A stretch of DNA of 64,000 nt from assembly GCF_025369935.1 (NCBI RefSeq), contig NZ_CP104467.1, forward strand, positions 507,501 through 571,500, in the 5' to 3' direction. The translations under genes and the position numbers were made by a program. Source of the DNA: Paenibacillus andongensis. GTDB lineage: Bacteria > Bacillota > Bacilli > Paenibacillales > NBRC-103111. Below, piece by piece: positions 53,203 through 61,691 of this stretch. Every line of letters starts with the position of its first letter. Within the stretch, counting starts at the first letter, position 1. The notes beneath the pieces are model-generated. The model saw nothing but the letters and a program-made list of their open reading frames with translations. It ran no database searches and was not told the DNA's origin.

Positions 53203-54432
53203 ATGTTACAGCTGAACAAATGGCTTACAATTGCAACAATTTGTTGCGTAATGACAATAGGTGTCGTACAAGGGAAGAGTGAAGCGGCCGGTATGACGGA
53301 CATTCGAGGCCATTGGGCGGAGCAGACGATTAATCAGATGGTGCAGCAGGGGTTGCTGGATGGCTTTCCTGATGGGACTTTTCGGCCAGATGATACTGTG
53401 ACTGCGGACCAATTTGTGAAAATCGTGCTGCTCGCTTTTACAGATAAATATCCGAACGGCGAACGCAAATGGAAATCGAGCTTTTTGCAAACGCTAAGCG
53501 CGAGCAACCAAAGCATTTTGCAGCAGGATTATCGGGATTTCACATTCAAACCGAACACAGTCGGATATTGGGCCAAGCCTTATTTGGATTTGGCTAGTGA
53601 TCTTCATTTTATAAGTAAAGGTCAGTTCAGTGACTATAAAGCGATGCTAAAACGCGAAGATGTGGCCGAAATTCTCTACTATTTACTCAAGGAAACCGAG
53701 TATTTGGAAGATGAAGTGTACAGTCTCAAAGCAGCTTCCCAATTCGGTGATCTTCATAGTGCGACGGCCAGACAGCAGAAATTTATCGGCGAGGCCATGA
53801 CAAAGGGAATCATGGAAGGCTACCCGAACGGTTACTTCGGCGTTGGACGAACGGTTACCCGGGCTGAAGCGCTGCAAATCATTGCTCGTTTGCAGACGAA
53901 GTCGAAGCGCATCAGTGTGAAAAGCGGAAGTGAAGCGTTCATCAAAGTCGTACCTACGAAGGATGGCAGTTACAAGAAGCTGGTATTTCCCGATCAGCGA
54001 ATGCTGCAAGCCTACGATGTGATGGAGGAAGCGGGCAAGCTGCGAGGAGCGAATTACGACCTTGAAGAAACAACGCTGCGCTTATTCCGAGATGCCGAGG
54101 CCAAGGGGCTGGTGATGAGCGGTGCGACCGCCGATGTGCGCAACAGCAATGAAGTATCCTTATGGTTAGATCCTCAATTTATAACCTATGGCGTGACTGT
54201 GCACTTAGAAAACGGGGCACTTGCTCGTAATACGGAGAGCATCCGGAAATTCACGGATTTCCTTTTTGGCTATGACGCAGACATTTTCTATCGCCAGTTT
54301 ACTGACGCTTGTGAACGCGCAGCGACTAAAGGTATTCTTGAAACCACAACGAAACAAATCGGCAGCTACTCTGTTGAAACTCGGTTAGAAGCGGATGGGA
54401 AAACGATTATTTTTTCAATTATTCATTCCTAA
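53203..54432 (+). CDS. SLH-domain surface protein
   Basis: 409 residues. A signal peptide (about 1-29, [21 protein letters not shown]) is followed by three SLH repeats at the N-terminus: [20 protein letters not shown] with DGTFRPDD, a degenerate second ([16 protein letters not shown]), and [19 protein letters not shown] with [11 protein letters not shown]. The C-terminal 160 residues have no family I know. ATG 53203 fits better than 53167 because GGAGAG is seven bases upstream and the signal peptide then starts correctly. It is anchored to secondary wall polymer. Confidence 0.9.
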   Translation: MLQLNKWLTIATICCVMTIGVVQGKSEAAGMTDIRGHWAEQTINQMVQQGLLDGFPDGTFRPDDTVTADQFVKIVLLAFTDKYPNGERKWKSSFLQTLSASNQSILQQDYRDFTFKPNTVGYWAKPYLDLASDLHFISKGQFSDYKAMLKREDVAEILYYLLKETEYLEDEVYSLKAASQFGDLHSATARQQKFIGEAMTKGIMEGYPNGYFGVGRTVTRAEALQIIARLQTKSKRISVKSGSEAFIKVVPTKDGSYKKLVFPDQRMLQAYDVMEEAGKLRGANYDLEETTLRLFRDAEAKGLVMSGATADVRNSNEVSLWLDPQFITYGVTVHLENGALARNTESIRKFTDFLFGYDADIFYRQFTDACERAATKGILETTTKQIGSYSVETRLEADGKTIIFSIIHS

Positions 54433-54443
54433 ATTTACATAAA

Positions 54444-54650
54444 ATGCGTGTAAAAGCTGTACATACAAGTTCTTTCAGCTGGGGCAAGGATCTGCACAAT
54501 GCGATTCATAACGCAGTTGTACTGGAAGAGGTAGCGAAGATTGCCTACCGCACTTACAACTTGAACCCCGAGGTAAAGCTAATGGATCAAACGCTGCTGG
54601 ATCGGCATTTCCTGAGAAAGCACGGAGCGAACGCTTATTACGGGCAGTAA
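54444..54650 (+). pseudogene. araD: araD 3' remnant (L-ribulose-5-phosphate 4-epimerase)
   Basis: 68 codons whose sequence [20 protein letters not shown], then [20 protein letters not shown] and [19 protein letters not shown], is the C-terminal third of AraD, including the end KHGAxAYYGQ. A complete AraD has about 230 residues; the N-terminal 165, with the zinc histidines, are missing. The remnant begins right after the SLH gene stop. It has no convincing ribosome site. The reading frame is intact, so the deletion may be fairly recent or the fragment may be retained. Confidence 0.82.
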
Positions 54651-54689
54651 GGATAAACGGCTCCGTTGATGCGGAGCAAAGGATAAAAG

Positions 54690-54727
54690 AAGGGCAGTTG
54701 GCGCACGTTGCTGACTGTCTTTTTTGA
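54690..54727 (+). terminator. Terminator behind the araD remnant
   Basis: GCAGT-TGGC pairs with GC-TGACTGT around a short loop, followed by TTTTTTG. Probably the original araD terminator. Confidence 0.7.
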
Positions 54728-54795
54728 AGATAATTTATATGTTGTTTGGGTTGGAGTGAACTTTAACGAGAAGAAGTGACTACTGTTGTGGTAAG

Positions 54796-54970
54796 CCTGC
54801 AATTATACATGCCTTTTTTCTTTGAATAGCTCCTAATCGTAAATTCCTGCAATCGTGCAGGCTTTTACGGTCTTTTTTTAATTTCAAGATGGAAAAGCTA
54901 AAAATTCCTGCATAATAGCAGGCGTTTCCTCTATTCAAACGATTTTAGCAAAATACCTGCACTTTCGCAG
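54796..54970. repeat. Intergenic hairpin array C (CCTGCA/TGCAGG family)
   Basis: Four units: CCTGCAATTATACATGCC (54796), CCTGCAATCGTGCAGG (54846), CCTGCATAATAGCAGG (54907), CCTGCACTTTCGCAG (54956). Starts are 50, 61 and 49 bases apart. Each is a six-base arm, 4-5-base loop hairpin; first and last are imperfect. The odd spacers also resemble each other (TTTCTTTGAATAG and TTCCTCTATTCAAA types). The 54728-55235 gap contains no gene that I can support. Confidence 0.8.
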
Positions 54971-55235
54971 TTATTGTGAGCCCACGGATAAGCAAGCGAA
55001 TGTATAAAACATATACGTCTTAAGAGTAACTTGCCTTGCGTCAACTTTTATAGACTCTCGAATTCAAGGACGGCGTAAGCCGTTTTTCTTTGCTTTGAAA
55101 GCGCGGTTTCTGAGCCTCGTCGGTGGGGATTTGCGGGCGTAAGCCGAATCGCCCTTTTTTTACATTTGGGAAGGGGCGCCTTCTTTTGGTATGATAAGCA
55201 GGTAGGAATGATTTGGGGAAGAGGGATGACGAGAG

Positions 55236-55727
55236 ATGTTTACGAAATCAAGTTATGAGGGAACAAGAGAACATAATTATGCCTTGCTGATTCAGCAAGT
55301 TGAAGCTTTGATACATGACGAGCCTAATCGCATTGCAAATCTGGCTAATGCCGCTGCGCTGCTCGGGCAGTTTTTGAGCGATGTGAATTGGGTAGGTTTT
55401 TATTTATTGGATGAGACAAGTGACAAGAAGGAGCTCGTGCTGGGGCCGTTCCAAGGACTTCCGGCTTGTGTACGGATTCCACTGGGGAAAGGTGTTTGCG
55501 GTACATCTGCTGAACGTCGGGAAACGGTACTTGTTCCAGATGTGCATGCATTTCCAGGTCACATTGCCTGCGATGCGGCATCCCAGTCGGAGATCGTGGT
55601 ACCGATCCTTGTAAATAATGAGCTCGTCGGAGTGCTGGATATTGATAGCCCTATCAAGAGCCGATTTGATGACATCGATCAGCAGTATTTGGAGCAATTT
55701 GTGCAGAAACTTGCAGCTGCTATGTAA
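55236..55727 (+). CDS. Free methionine-(R)-sulfoxide reductase (GAF fold)
   Basis: A 163-residue GAF-domain enzyme. Catalytic and resolving cysteines Cys78, Cys88 and Cys112 (PACVRIPLGKGVCG, HIACDAASQSEIV) have exactly the spacing of E. coli fRMsr (84/94/118). It reduces free Met-R-sulfoxide with thioredoxin, a defence against oxidation. The motif NWVGFYLLDE is also typical. GAGAG precedes the ATG. Its 3' end overlaps the convergent PilZ gene by eight bases. Confidence 0.95.
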   Translation: MFTKSSYEGTREHNYALLIQQVEALIHDEPNRIANLANAAALLGQFLSDVNWVGFYLLDETSDKKELVLGPFQGLPACVRIPLGKGVCGTSAERRETVLVPDVHAFPGHIACDAASQSEIVVPILVNNELVGVLDIDSPIKSRFDDIDQQYLEQFVQKLAAAM

Positions 55728-56169
55728 TCTCATAGGTGGTAGAGAAAATATCCTCCATATCCTCATCGGAACAGAAGCTGCAGCTAGCTAGCATGTTGGT
55801 ATGTTTTAAACGAGCACCTAATAAGATCAGATGACTGGTGAGCTGCTGCTCCATGATTGGATCTGCGATGCTGAATTCGATCCCGTATTCATAGAGGGTT
55901 GGCTTCAGCATCGTTTTTCGTGTGAGGACGCCCAATACTTTGATCTCTTGATGAAAAAGATGAAAAGTGAATTCCAGCAGTAAATTCATATCGATAGGCA
56001 GATTCAATGGGGTGTGTATACGTATACCGCCTGAACTTATATCTCTTATCATAATCTTAGAATGTTTGGTGTCGGCTGCCTTGTTTTTGATACCAATGAT
56101 TTTGAACAAGGCGGATAAAGGAATTTGAAGATTGAGACGGAAGCTGGAGCGCTTATTTGCTTGTGACAT
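55720..56169 (-). CDS. PilZ-domain protein
   Basis: 149 residues, one PilZ domain. The c-di-GMP-binding RxxxR (KRSSFRLN) and (D/N)xSxxG (RDISSGGIRI) motifs are present, so it may bind c-di-GMP; there is no attached output domain. GAGGAG is seven bases before ATG 56169. The C-terminal 30 residues (ASCSFCSDEDMEDIF) are extra. Together with the GGDEF and HD-GYP genes it gives the window a complete write, erase and read set for the second messenger. Confidence 0.88.
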   Translation of the reverse strand: MSQANKRSSFRLNLQIPLSALFKIIGIKNKAADTKHSKIMIRDISSGGIRIHTPLNLPIDMNLLLEFTFHLFHQEIKVLGVLTRKTMLKPTLYEYGIEFSIADPIMEQQLTSHLILLGARLKHTNMLASCSFCSDEDMEDIFSTTYEIT

Positions 56170-56261
56170 ATTACTGCTCCTCATGGTTGATAGGACTATT
56201 ATACTATATTGATGATTTATTTGAACTACCTTTCATTTAATGGGTTTGAAAATATTGCTGC

Positions 56262-57266
56262 CTAATCGTGTGACGAAAGCTTGCGAATGAACGATTTCAG
56301 GCTTTCTTCTCCGTTAATAAAAAGCCTTTTGAGCAGATAGGGGGACTGCTGGTTTGTTGCAAAGCCTTGTTCAATCGTGAAAGCATAACGAAATCCATGA
56401 TCCTTAAGAAGCTTCAACGTCGTTTTGTTATATTCGCCATAAGGATAGCAATATACATCGGCTTTGGTTCCGAGCTTGTCCTCAATTTGCTTTCTGGCTT
56501 CTAAGATTTCGTAGGCTTGCTGATCCGCGGAAAGCTGCGGGAGATGAGGGTGTGTCATCCCATGAGGTTGAATGTCCCAACCGGCTTCTTGCATTTTCTT
56601 GATCTGTTCCCAGTTCAGATAACCTTCCTGATCGTTCATCTCTGGTGAAATAAAGAGGGTGGCCGGGAAGGCGTATTTGGCAAGAAGAGGCATCGCTTGC
56701 TCATAGTTATCTATGTATCCGTCGTCAAAAGTTAGCAGCACTGGCTTCTCTGGAGCAGCCTCGACTCCGTTTCCTTCGATAAGGCTAATAAACGTAGCGA
56801 GCGAGACTGGGGTGTAGCCGTGTTCATGAAGATACGCCAGCTGCTCTTCCAGCTTGGCTGGGGAAATAACGACAACATTCCCTGGGTCAATCGTGACACT
56901 GTGGTAGTTGAGGACGGGTATGCTAATTTTGGACGGCAGAGGTGTTGGTTTTATTGGAACGTAAGTATCCAATGTAACGGAGGAGGCCGCAGGTAATTGG
57001 GGTTCCACTAGGAGAGGTAGATCAGCTATTGTTTCTAAGCTTGGAGCAGGCTTGTCCAGGGCAAAATGATAGACCTCGATCGGAGCTTGGGAAGGAGGTT
57101 CGACGATCTGAGCATTGACCTGATGAGGGATCATTGTCGTTGTTTGTGAGGACCCCCATAATCGATATCCCGAGGAGTCTAGGCCGATGAATACGAGTAG
57201 GAGAAGTATAGTAAATAGACCTGCTAGAACCGAATAAAAAAAGATTCGCTTTCTTTGGTAGTTCAT
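56262..57266 (-). CDS. Polysaccharide deacetylase, membrane-anchored
   Basis: 334 residues. One N-terminal membrane helix (about 8-30), a Pro-rich linker to about 115, then a NodB domain: TFDDGYIDNYEQAM (catalytic Asp and metal Asp), HGMTHPHL (metal His pair) and CYPYGEYNKTT. It removes acetyl groups from a wall or exopolysaccharide N-acetylglucosamine. I place the start at ATG 57266 (GGTTGGTG upstream); ATG 57281 has no ribosome site but is possible. The leftward end is not followed by an obvious terminator. Confidence 0.92.
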   Translation of the reverse strand: MNYQRKRIFFYSVLAGLFTILLLLVFIGLDSSGYRLWGSSQTTTMIPHQVNAQIVEPPSQAPIEVYHFALDKPAPSLETIADLPLLVEPQLPAASSVTLDTYVPIKPTPLPSKISIPVLNYHSVTIDPGNVVVISPAKLEEQLAYLHEHGYTPVSLATFISLIEGNGVEAAPEKPVLLTFDDGYIDNYEQAMPLLAKYAFPATLFISPEMNDQEGYLNWEQIKKMQEAGWDIQPHGMTHPHLPQLSADQQAYEILEARKQIEDKLGTKADVYCYPYGEYNKTTLKLLKDHGFRYAFTIEQGFATNQQSPYLLKRLFINGEESLKSFIRKLSSHD

Positions 57267-57366
57267 AGGCACACCAACCATTTCTAGAGGAATAATCTAT
57301 AACTCTATTTGTAAGCAAAGGTTGGAAGAAATATACCTAATTTATCCAGCTAGAGAGACTGCCTCA

Positions 57367-57414
57367 TATAAAATACTGCTATCCAAACTGTCTCCAGTTC
57401 AAATAGCAGTATTT
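57367..57414 (-). terminator. Terminator after the HTH gene
   Basis: Leftward AAATACTGCTAT pairs with ATAGCAGTATTTT, with an inner AACTG/CAGTT stem. Confidence 0.8.
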
Positions 57415-57424
57415 GGCGCGTGCG

Positions 57425-57697
57425 TTAAACTGCGTTGCTGATGATGGCAGCTAGAAGCTTGCGCATCGATCGTGTTCCGACTTTATCCATAATTTTATCG
57501 ATATGGACTTTAACTGTTTTTTCGCTAATGCTGCAGTGGTCGGCTATTTCTTTGTTACTGTAGCCATGGAGCGCGATAAGACCTATTATTTCGGCTTCCC
57601 TGTTCGTAAGCACATGTAAGGCTGCAAATTGGGTTATGACGGATTCCACACTCTTATGATGAAGGCTTTTTACCGGATTCTCATATACATGCTGCAT
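57425..57697 (-). CDS. Stand-alone LuxR/GerE-type helix-turn-helix regulator
   Basis: 90 residues, almost only a LuxR-type HTH: LTNREAEIIGLIALHGYSNKEIADHCSISEKTVKVHIDKIMDKVG. No receiver or ligand domain precedes it; the first 25 residues are short and polar. The closest well-known precedent of this size is GerE (74 residues), the late sporulation regulator, but identity outside the HTH is not evident. No strong ribosome site is visible. Target genes are unknown. Confidence 0.85.
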   Translation of the reverse strand: MQHVYENPVKSLHHKSVESVITQFAALHVLTNREAEIIGLIALHGYSNKEIADHCSISEKTVKVHIDKIMDKVGTRSMRKLLAAIISNAV

Positions 57698-57804
57698 GCT
57701 TGAACGACCTCAATATCTTAATTAATGTATGGCGTACAGTTCATTGTAACAGAGTTAATCCCTATAGAATTCATATGAGATTGTCTATTTTTAAAATTTT
57801 TTGC

Positions 57805-58446
57805 TTAATCTTTACTTTGTATAACAAGTAATAAGCCTGTTTGGAGTTCGATGAGCCCTTCCGATTCCTCAAGTACATTACTAATTCCGAGGGACTGTCC
57901 AATCTGAAGAGTCGCTTGATGAAGTGGATATTGGAAACCGTGCAGCGTGATGCCTGTTACTTCCAAGCTGAGCGGCAGCAAGGATATATGTGTATAGCTC
58001 CCCCGCAATATGCGAGTGGATTGGTTAATGACAATAATTTGATTGTTGGCATCCACAATGGAACAGGAGACGCCTTGCTCTGTACCTTTGCGAAGCAGAT
58101 GTACATTGGCTAACGAGTGATCGAAGCGTGTGCCTAGCGCGCCAAGCAGGACGATTTGATCAGGCTGCTGAGCTAGTGCCCAGTTAAAGGCCATTTCGGT
58201 GTCGGTTAAATCCTTGAAGACCGGGTCGCAATCGATGAAAGTGAGACTTGAAGAGCGAATACGGCTCAACTCTTCGGCAGTGACAGAATCGAAATCACCA
58301 AGTGAAATATGCGGCGCATAGCCATGTTGAATCAGATATAAGGCACCACGGTCCGATCCTACGAGCACGTCATCCTCATGAATGTCGCCAAGCGCCCAAT
58401 CCCCGAGTGTCCCTCCAGTTACAATGATAATTCGTTTTCCGTTCAT
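57805..58446 (-). CDS. thiN: Thiamine diphosphokinase
   Basis: 213 residues. Converts thiamine to thiamine diphosphate with ATP. Motifs of the TPK family are in order: VGSDRGALYLIQHG, ISLGDFDSVT, KDLTDTEMAFNWAL, LLGALGTRFDHSLANVHLL, and the C-terminal thiamine-binding domain (ISLLPLS...LHGFQYPL). GGGGGAAAA precedes the ATG. In Bacillus thiN lies in a ribosome-biogenesis neighbourhood; here it stands alone. Confidence 0.94.
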   Translation of the reverse strand: MNGKRIIIVTGGTLGDWALGDIHEDDVLVGSDRGALYLIQHGYAPHISLGDFDSVTAEELSRIRSSSLTFIDCDPVFKDLTDTEMAFNWALAQQPDQIVLLGALGTRFDHSLANVHLLRKGTEQGVSCSIVDANNQIIVINQSTRILRGSYTHISLLPLSLEVTGITLHGFQYPLHQATLQIGQSLGISNVLEESEGLIELQTGLLLVIQSKD

Positions 58447-58500
58447 GCTTTTTCCCCCAACGCTTGATATATCATCCCCTTAGTATATCATACGCAGGCA

Positions 58501-58533
58501 AAAACCGAGCTGCATGCCTCGCAGCCCGGTTCT
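58501..58533 (-). terminator. Terminator after the YjzC-like gene
   Basis: Leftward ACCGGGCTGC pairs with GCAGCTCGGT, followed by TTTTTG. Confidence 0.9.
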
Positions 58534-58537
58534 ATGA

Positions 58538-58771
58538 TTAGGTTCTCGCGTCCACACGCTTGCGCATAGGGTTAAGCTCAGATTGGTCGTGATCAATCAC
58601 GGCTTCATCGGCGAAGCCTTGCAATTCCCAAGTCGTTCGTCCCAAAATAAGATCGGCAGGAAACTCGTCGCCGCGCTTGAGCGTAACCTCTCGTCCTGCT
58701 TCATTGGCATAAATACCGTCTGTCTCAACAATGTCGCCAGTCATGGGGTCCATCGATTTGTCATTCGACAT
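58538..58771 (-). CDS. Small YjzC-like protein
   Basis: 77 residues, acidic. The stretch TGDIVETDGIYANEAGREVT, LKRGDEFPADLILGRTTWEL resembles the YjzC family of small Bacillales proteins (pattern: PxxGxYVExG...LxxGxxFPxxxxxxxxW). GGAGG precedes the ATG at 58771. Function is unknown. Monocistronic with its own terminator. Confidence 0.72.
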   Translation of the reverse strand: MSNDKSMDPMTGDIVETDGIYANEAGREVTLKRGDEFPADLILGRTTWELQGFADEAVIDHDQSELNPMRKRVDART

Positions 58772-58894
58772 GCTGTATTCCTCCTTTCCTGTTGCTCATT
58801 CATACCATTTCCAACGATGGAGGAAATTATGAGCAGAATCATGTAGAATGAGAAGGTTGTCACAGACTAGAGGGCAGAAAGGGAATGAATCAGC

Positions 58895-59629
58895 ATGGCT
58901 TTATGGGGGACGATTGTGAATGCAATCGCCATTATCATTGGGGGATTATTAGGAATGATGCTGCCCCGCATCTCGGAAGGCATAAAAAGCACAGTTATGC
59001 AGGGCCTTGGGCTCGCCATTACTGTGCTGGGCATTACTATGGCATTAAAGTCTAATCAAATCGTACTGGTCATCATGAGTGTAGTTATTGGAGGTATCAT
59101 TGGAGAGCTGCTGCGAATCGAACATAGACTTGGACAGCTTGGTGACTGGCTGCAGGCTGCACTACGGAAAGATTCACCTGATCAAACAAGCAGTATCTCG
59201 GAAGGCTTCGTGACATGCACTTTGATTTATTGCATTGGAGCTATGGCTATTCTGGGGCCACTGGATGGTGGCCTTAGGCATAATCATGATATTTTATATA
59301 CCAAATCATTGTTGGACGGATTCTTGTCTATTATCTTCGCATCTACCCTTGGGATAGGTGTAATCTTCTCGGCAGTATCTGTGTTCCTTATGCAGGGTGT
59401 CATCGCACTAGCTGCAACGTTAATTGCCATGGCATTTACCCAAGCTTCCCTAGATGCGATGATCGTCCAAATTACTGCCGTGGGCGGCGTCCTGGTTATT
59501 GGCGTAGGCCTCAACATTCTCCAAATTAAAAAAATGAATGTAGCCAACATGCTTCCGGCGCTTGTCATAGCGGCAGCAGCGGTTCCTCTACAGCATTATT
59601 TCACTGTATGGTTCAACCGACTGTTCTAA
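58895..59629 (+). CDS. DUF554 membrane protein (YdfK-like)
   Basis: 244 residues with about seven membrane helices. DUF554 signatures: GTIVNAIAIIIGGLLG at the start, VIGGIIGELLRIEHRLGQLG, and the LIYCIGAMAILGPLDGGLRH...LYTKSLLDGFLSIIFAS block. The family is a putative transporter of unknown substrate. The 3' end overlaps the convergent response-regulator gene by four bases. Confidence 0.92.
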   Translation: MALWGTIVNAIAIIIGGLLGMMLPRISEGIKSTVMQGLGLAITVLGITMALKSNQIVLVIMSVVIGGIIGELLRIEHRLGQLGDWLQAALRKDSPDQTSSISEGFVTCTLIYCIGAMAILGPLDGGLRHNHDILYTKSLLDGFLSIIFASTLGIGVIFSAVSVFLMQGVIALAATLIAMAFTQASLDAMIVQITAVGGVLVIGVGLNILQIKKMNVANMLPALVIAAAAVPLQHYFTVWFNRLF

Positions 59630-60327
59630 ACAGCGGAACCGTTAAATTTGTATCCGACACCACGAACCGTAATAATGTAGCGAGGCTCCGCAGGGTTAGA
59701 TTCAATTTTCTTACGCAGATTACTAATATGTACAATGAGTGTTCGTGGATCGCCCATGCTGTCCAGGCTCCATATAAGTTCAAACAGGTGCTCGATTTTG
59801 TATACCCGATTAGGGGTCTTAGCCATTAAGGAAAGCAAATCGAATTCTTTGGCCGATAACGATATGGTCTGTCCATTCACGCGAACGATGTGGCTGACCA
59901 GATCGATTTCGAGGCCAGGGAATTTCACTAACTGAGGATCATCCTGATGCTGCTCTCGAATGGAGTTTCGACGTAAATGAGCTTTGACTCTAGCGACAAG
60001 CTGACTAGGGCTGAAAGGCTTCGTCATATAATCATCGCCACCCATGCTTAATCCGAGAATAATATCAATATCCTCGCTCTTACAGGAGATGAACAGGATC
60101 GGCGTATTGCTCGTTTTGCGAAGCTGCCGGCAAACTTCTATACCATCAAGTCCTGGCAATAGAATATCCAGAATGATAAGATCTGGCTTATGTTCCTTCA
60201 CGATCTCAAATACATCTTGTCCATTATTGGCGCTGATGACTTTATAGCCTTCCCGCACTAAGTAAAGTTGAATTAATTGGACAATTTCTTGTTCGTCATC
60301 GACGACTAAAATAGTTTCTCCTGCCAT
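59626..60327 (-). CDS. OmpR/PhoB-family response regulator
   Basis: 233 residues. Receiver with Asp54 (LIILDILLPGLDG) and Lys in MTKPFSPSQL, then a winged-helix Trans_reg_C domain (about 130-230; ISLSAKEFDLLSLMAKTPNRVYKIEHLFELIWSLDS...VRGVGYKF). No histidine kinase gene is adjacent on either side, so it is an orphan in this window. GAGGAGG lies before the ATG. It is divergent from the GGDEF gene, which could be a target. Confidence 0.94.
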   Translation of the reverse strand: MAGETILVVDDEQEIVQLIQLYLVREGYKVISANNGQDVFEIVKEHKPDLIILDILLPGLDGIEVCRQLRKTSNTPILFISCKSEDIDIILGLSMGGDDYMTKPFSPSQLVARVKAHLRRNSIREQHQDDPQLVKFPGLEIDLVSHIVRVNGQTISLSAKEFDLLSLMAKTPNRVYKIEHLFELIWSLDSMGDPRTLIVHISNLRKKIESNPAEPRYIITVRGVGYKFNGSAV

Positions 60328-60648
60328 ACTAGAAATCCTCCTCAGTAACGGAACAGCTTGGTAGAAAGAACGGTGTTCCCGCTCTCACATGTTACCTTCA
60401 TTATAGAACGATTCTCCTAGACATTTCTATCCTTTTATTGACAAATAAAGAGATTTGGTAAGGTTCTTACGTCGAAGTAGGTAATTTGATCTGCCTCTAA
60501 ATCCCGGTAAATGTGACAAGTGTGAAAAAAGAGTCAAATTTCGACTTCAATTGACGAAAATTTTGGTCGAACTTTATTGAATCTTTATGTTCCCATGCTA
60601 AGCTACCTAAGTCTCTATGTAGAAAGAACGAGAGGGGCTGCGAAAGTC

Positions 60649-61560
60649 ATGAGTCATAAGGCTGATTCGGATATTGCCAAGCATTCATCGTTACAGAAGG
60701 ATACATTCGTACGCCAATTTATCGAACAAGCATCGGATCTGTTTAGCATATTTGATGTTTATGGAAATTTAACTTACGCCTCCAAGAGTTTTAATGAGGT
60801 GTTAGGATTTATACCTACTGACTTTCAGCAAGTAGTGGACTTTATTGATTCGGAATATGGTATGGATGTACATAAAATGTTTATCAAAACCTTGCAAACT
60901 GGCAGCAGCAGTAAGCTGGAATTTCGAGCGAGAAGTGTTACTAAGGCTATCATCTGGTTCGAGTGTACCGCAATTCCAATTCGTAATGATGAGGGAGTTC
61001 TAGCCGAAATTTCTTTCGTTTTTACGGATATCACGCTGCGCAAAAATCAAGAGAGCCGTCTTGTTGCTATGGCTTTTCATGATCCGCTGACAGGTTTGCC
61101 TAACCGGCGAATGTTTAAGGAGCATCTGCAGCAAATGCTTTTGCAAGCGAATCGAACGAAGAGACCGTTTGGACTTTTATACTTAGATATAGACGATTTC
61201 AAAGTGATTAATGATACGATGGGCCATGATGTAGGTGATGCATTCTTGCAAGATTTCACCCACCGCATCAAAGGATGTCTCCGTGAGGTTGATATGTTCG
61301 CCCGAATGGGAGGCGACGAGTTCACCATTTTATTGCCCGCGGTGGATTGTAAGGAACACGTGGAAAGCGTGGCCCAGCGCATCATTCAGTGTTTTGAACA
61401 GCCATGGGACATACAGGGGCTGCTGTTTCGAGCAACAGTCAGTATGGGGATCACGATATACCGCTCGGATGAATCCGATGCGACTAGTATGATGAAAGAA
61501 GTAGATATTGCTCTATACAAAGTGAAGGGCAAAGGCCGTAATCACTACCAGTTTTATTAG
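60649..61560 (+). CDS. PAS-GGDEF diguanylate cyclase
   Basis: 303 residues. A PAS sensor (about 25-140; DLFSIFDVYGNLTYASKSFNEVLG) leads to a GGDEF domain (about 150-300) with the intact active site ARMGGDEFTIL, HDPLTGLPNRR at its start and DIDDFKVINDTMGHDVGD. No EAL domain. It should make c-di-GMP in the cytoplasm. I take ATG 60649 (AGAGGGG about 11 bases upstream); the frame is open to a TTG at 60577. A possible promoter, TTGACG with a weak -10, lies near 60553. Confidence 0.92.
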   Translation: MSHKADSDIAKHSSLQKDTFVRQFIEQASDLFSIFDVYGNLTYASKSFNEVLGFIPTDFQQVVDFIDSEYGMDVHKMFIKTLQTGSSSKLEFRARSVTKAIIWFECTAIPIRNDEGVLAEISFVFTDITLRKNQESRLVAMAFHDPLTGLPNRRMFKEHLQQMLLQANRTKRPFGLLYLDIDDFKVINDTMGHDVGDAFLQDFTHRIKGCLREVDMFARMGGDEFTILLPAVDCKEHVESVAQRIIQCFEQPWDIQGLLFRATVSMGITIYRSDESDATSMMKEVDIALYKVKGKGRNHYQFY

Positions 61561-61604
61561 AAACCGTTACTCGGGGCTGAATGCTCTAAAGTAGCGGTTT
61601 TTTG
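61561..61604 (+). terminator. Terminator after the GGDEF gene
   Basis: AAACCGTTACT pairs with AGTAGCGGTTT; six T follow. Confidence 0.9.
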
Positions 61605-61691
61605 TTATCCCCAATATTTACTCCTAGCACATTCCTATTCTTTCTAGCAAAATAGAGGAAGCAGCTAGATACTAGAAATGGGAGTTGGCCG

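Noticed and set aside
54796..54970. The hairpin array as a CRISPR array
   Set aside because: Units are short self-complementary hairpins that differ from each other, intervals alternate 50/61, spacers resemble one another, and no cas gene is present.
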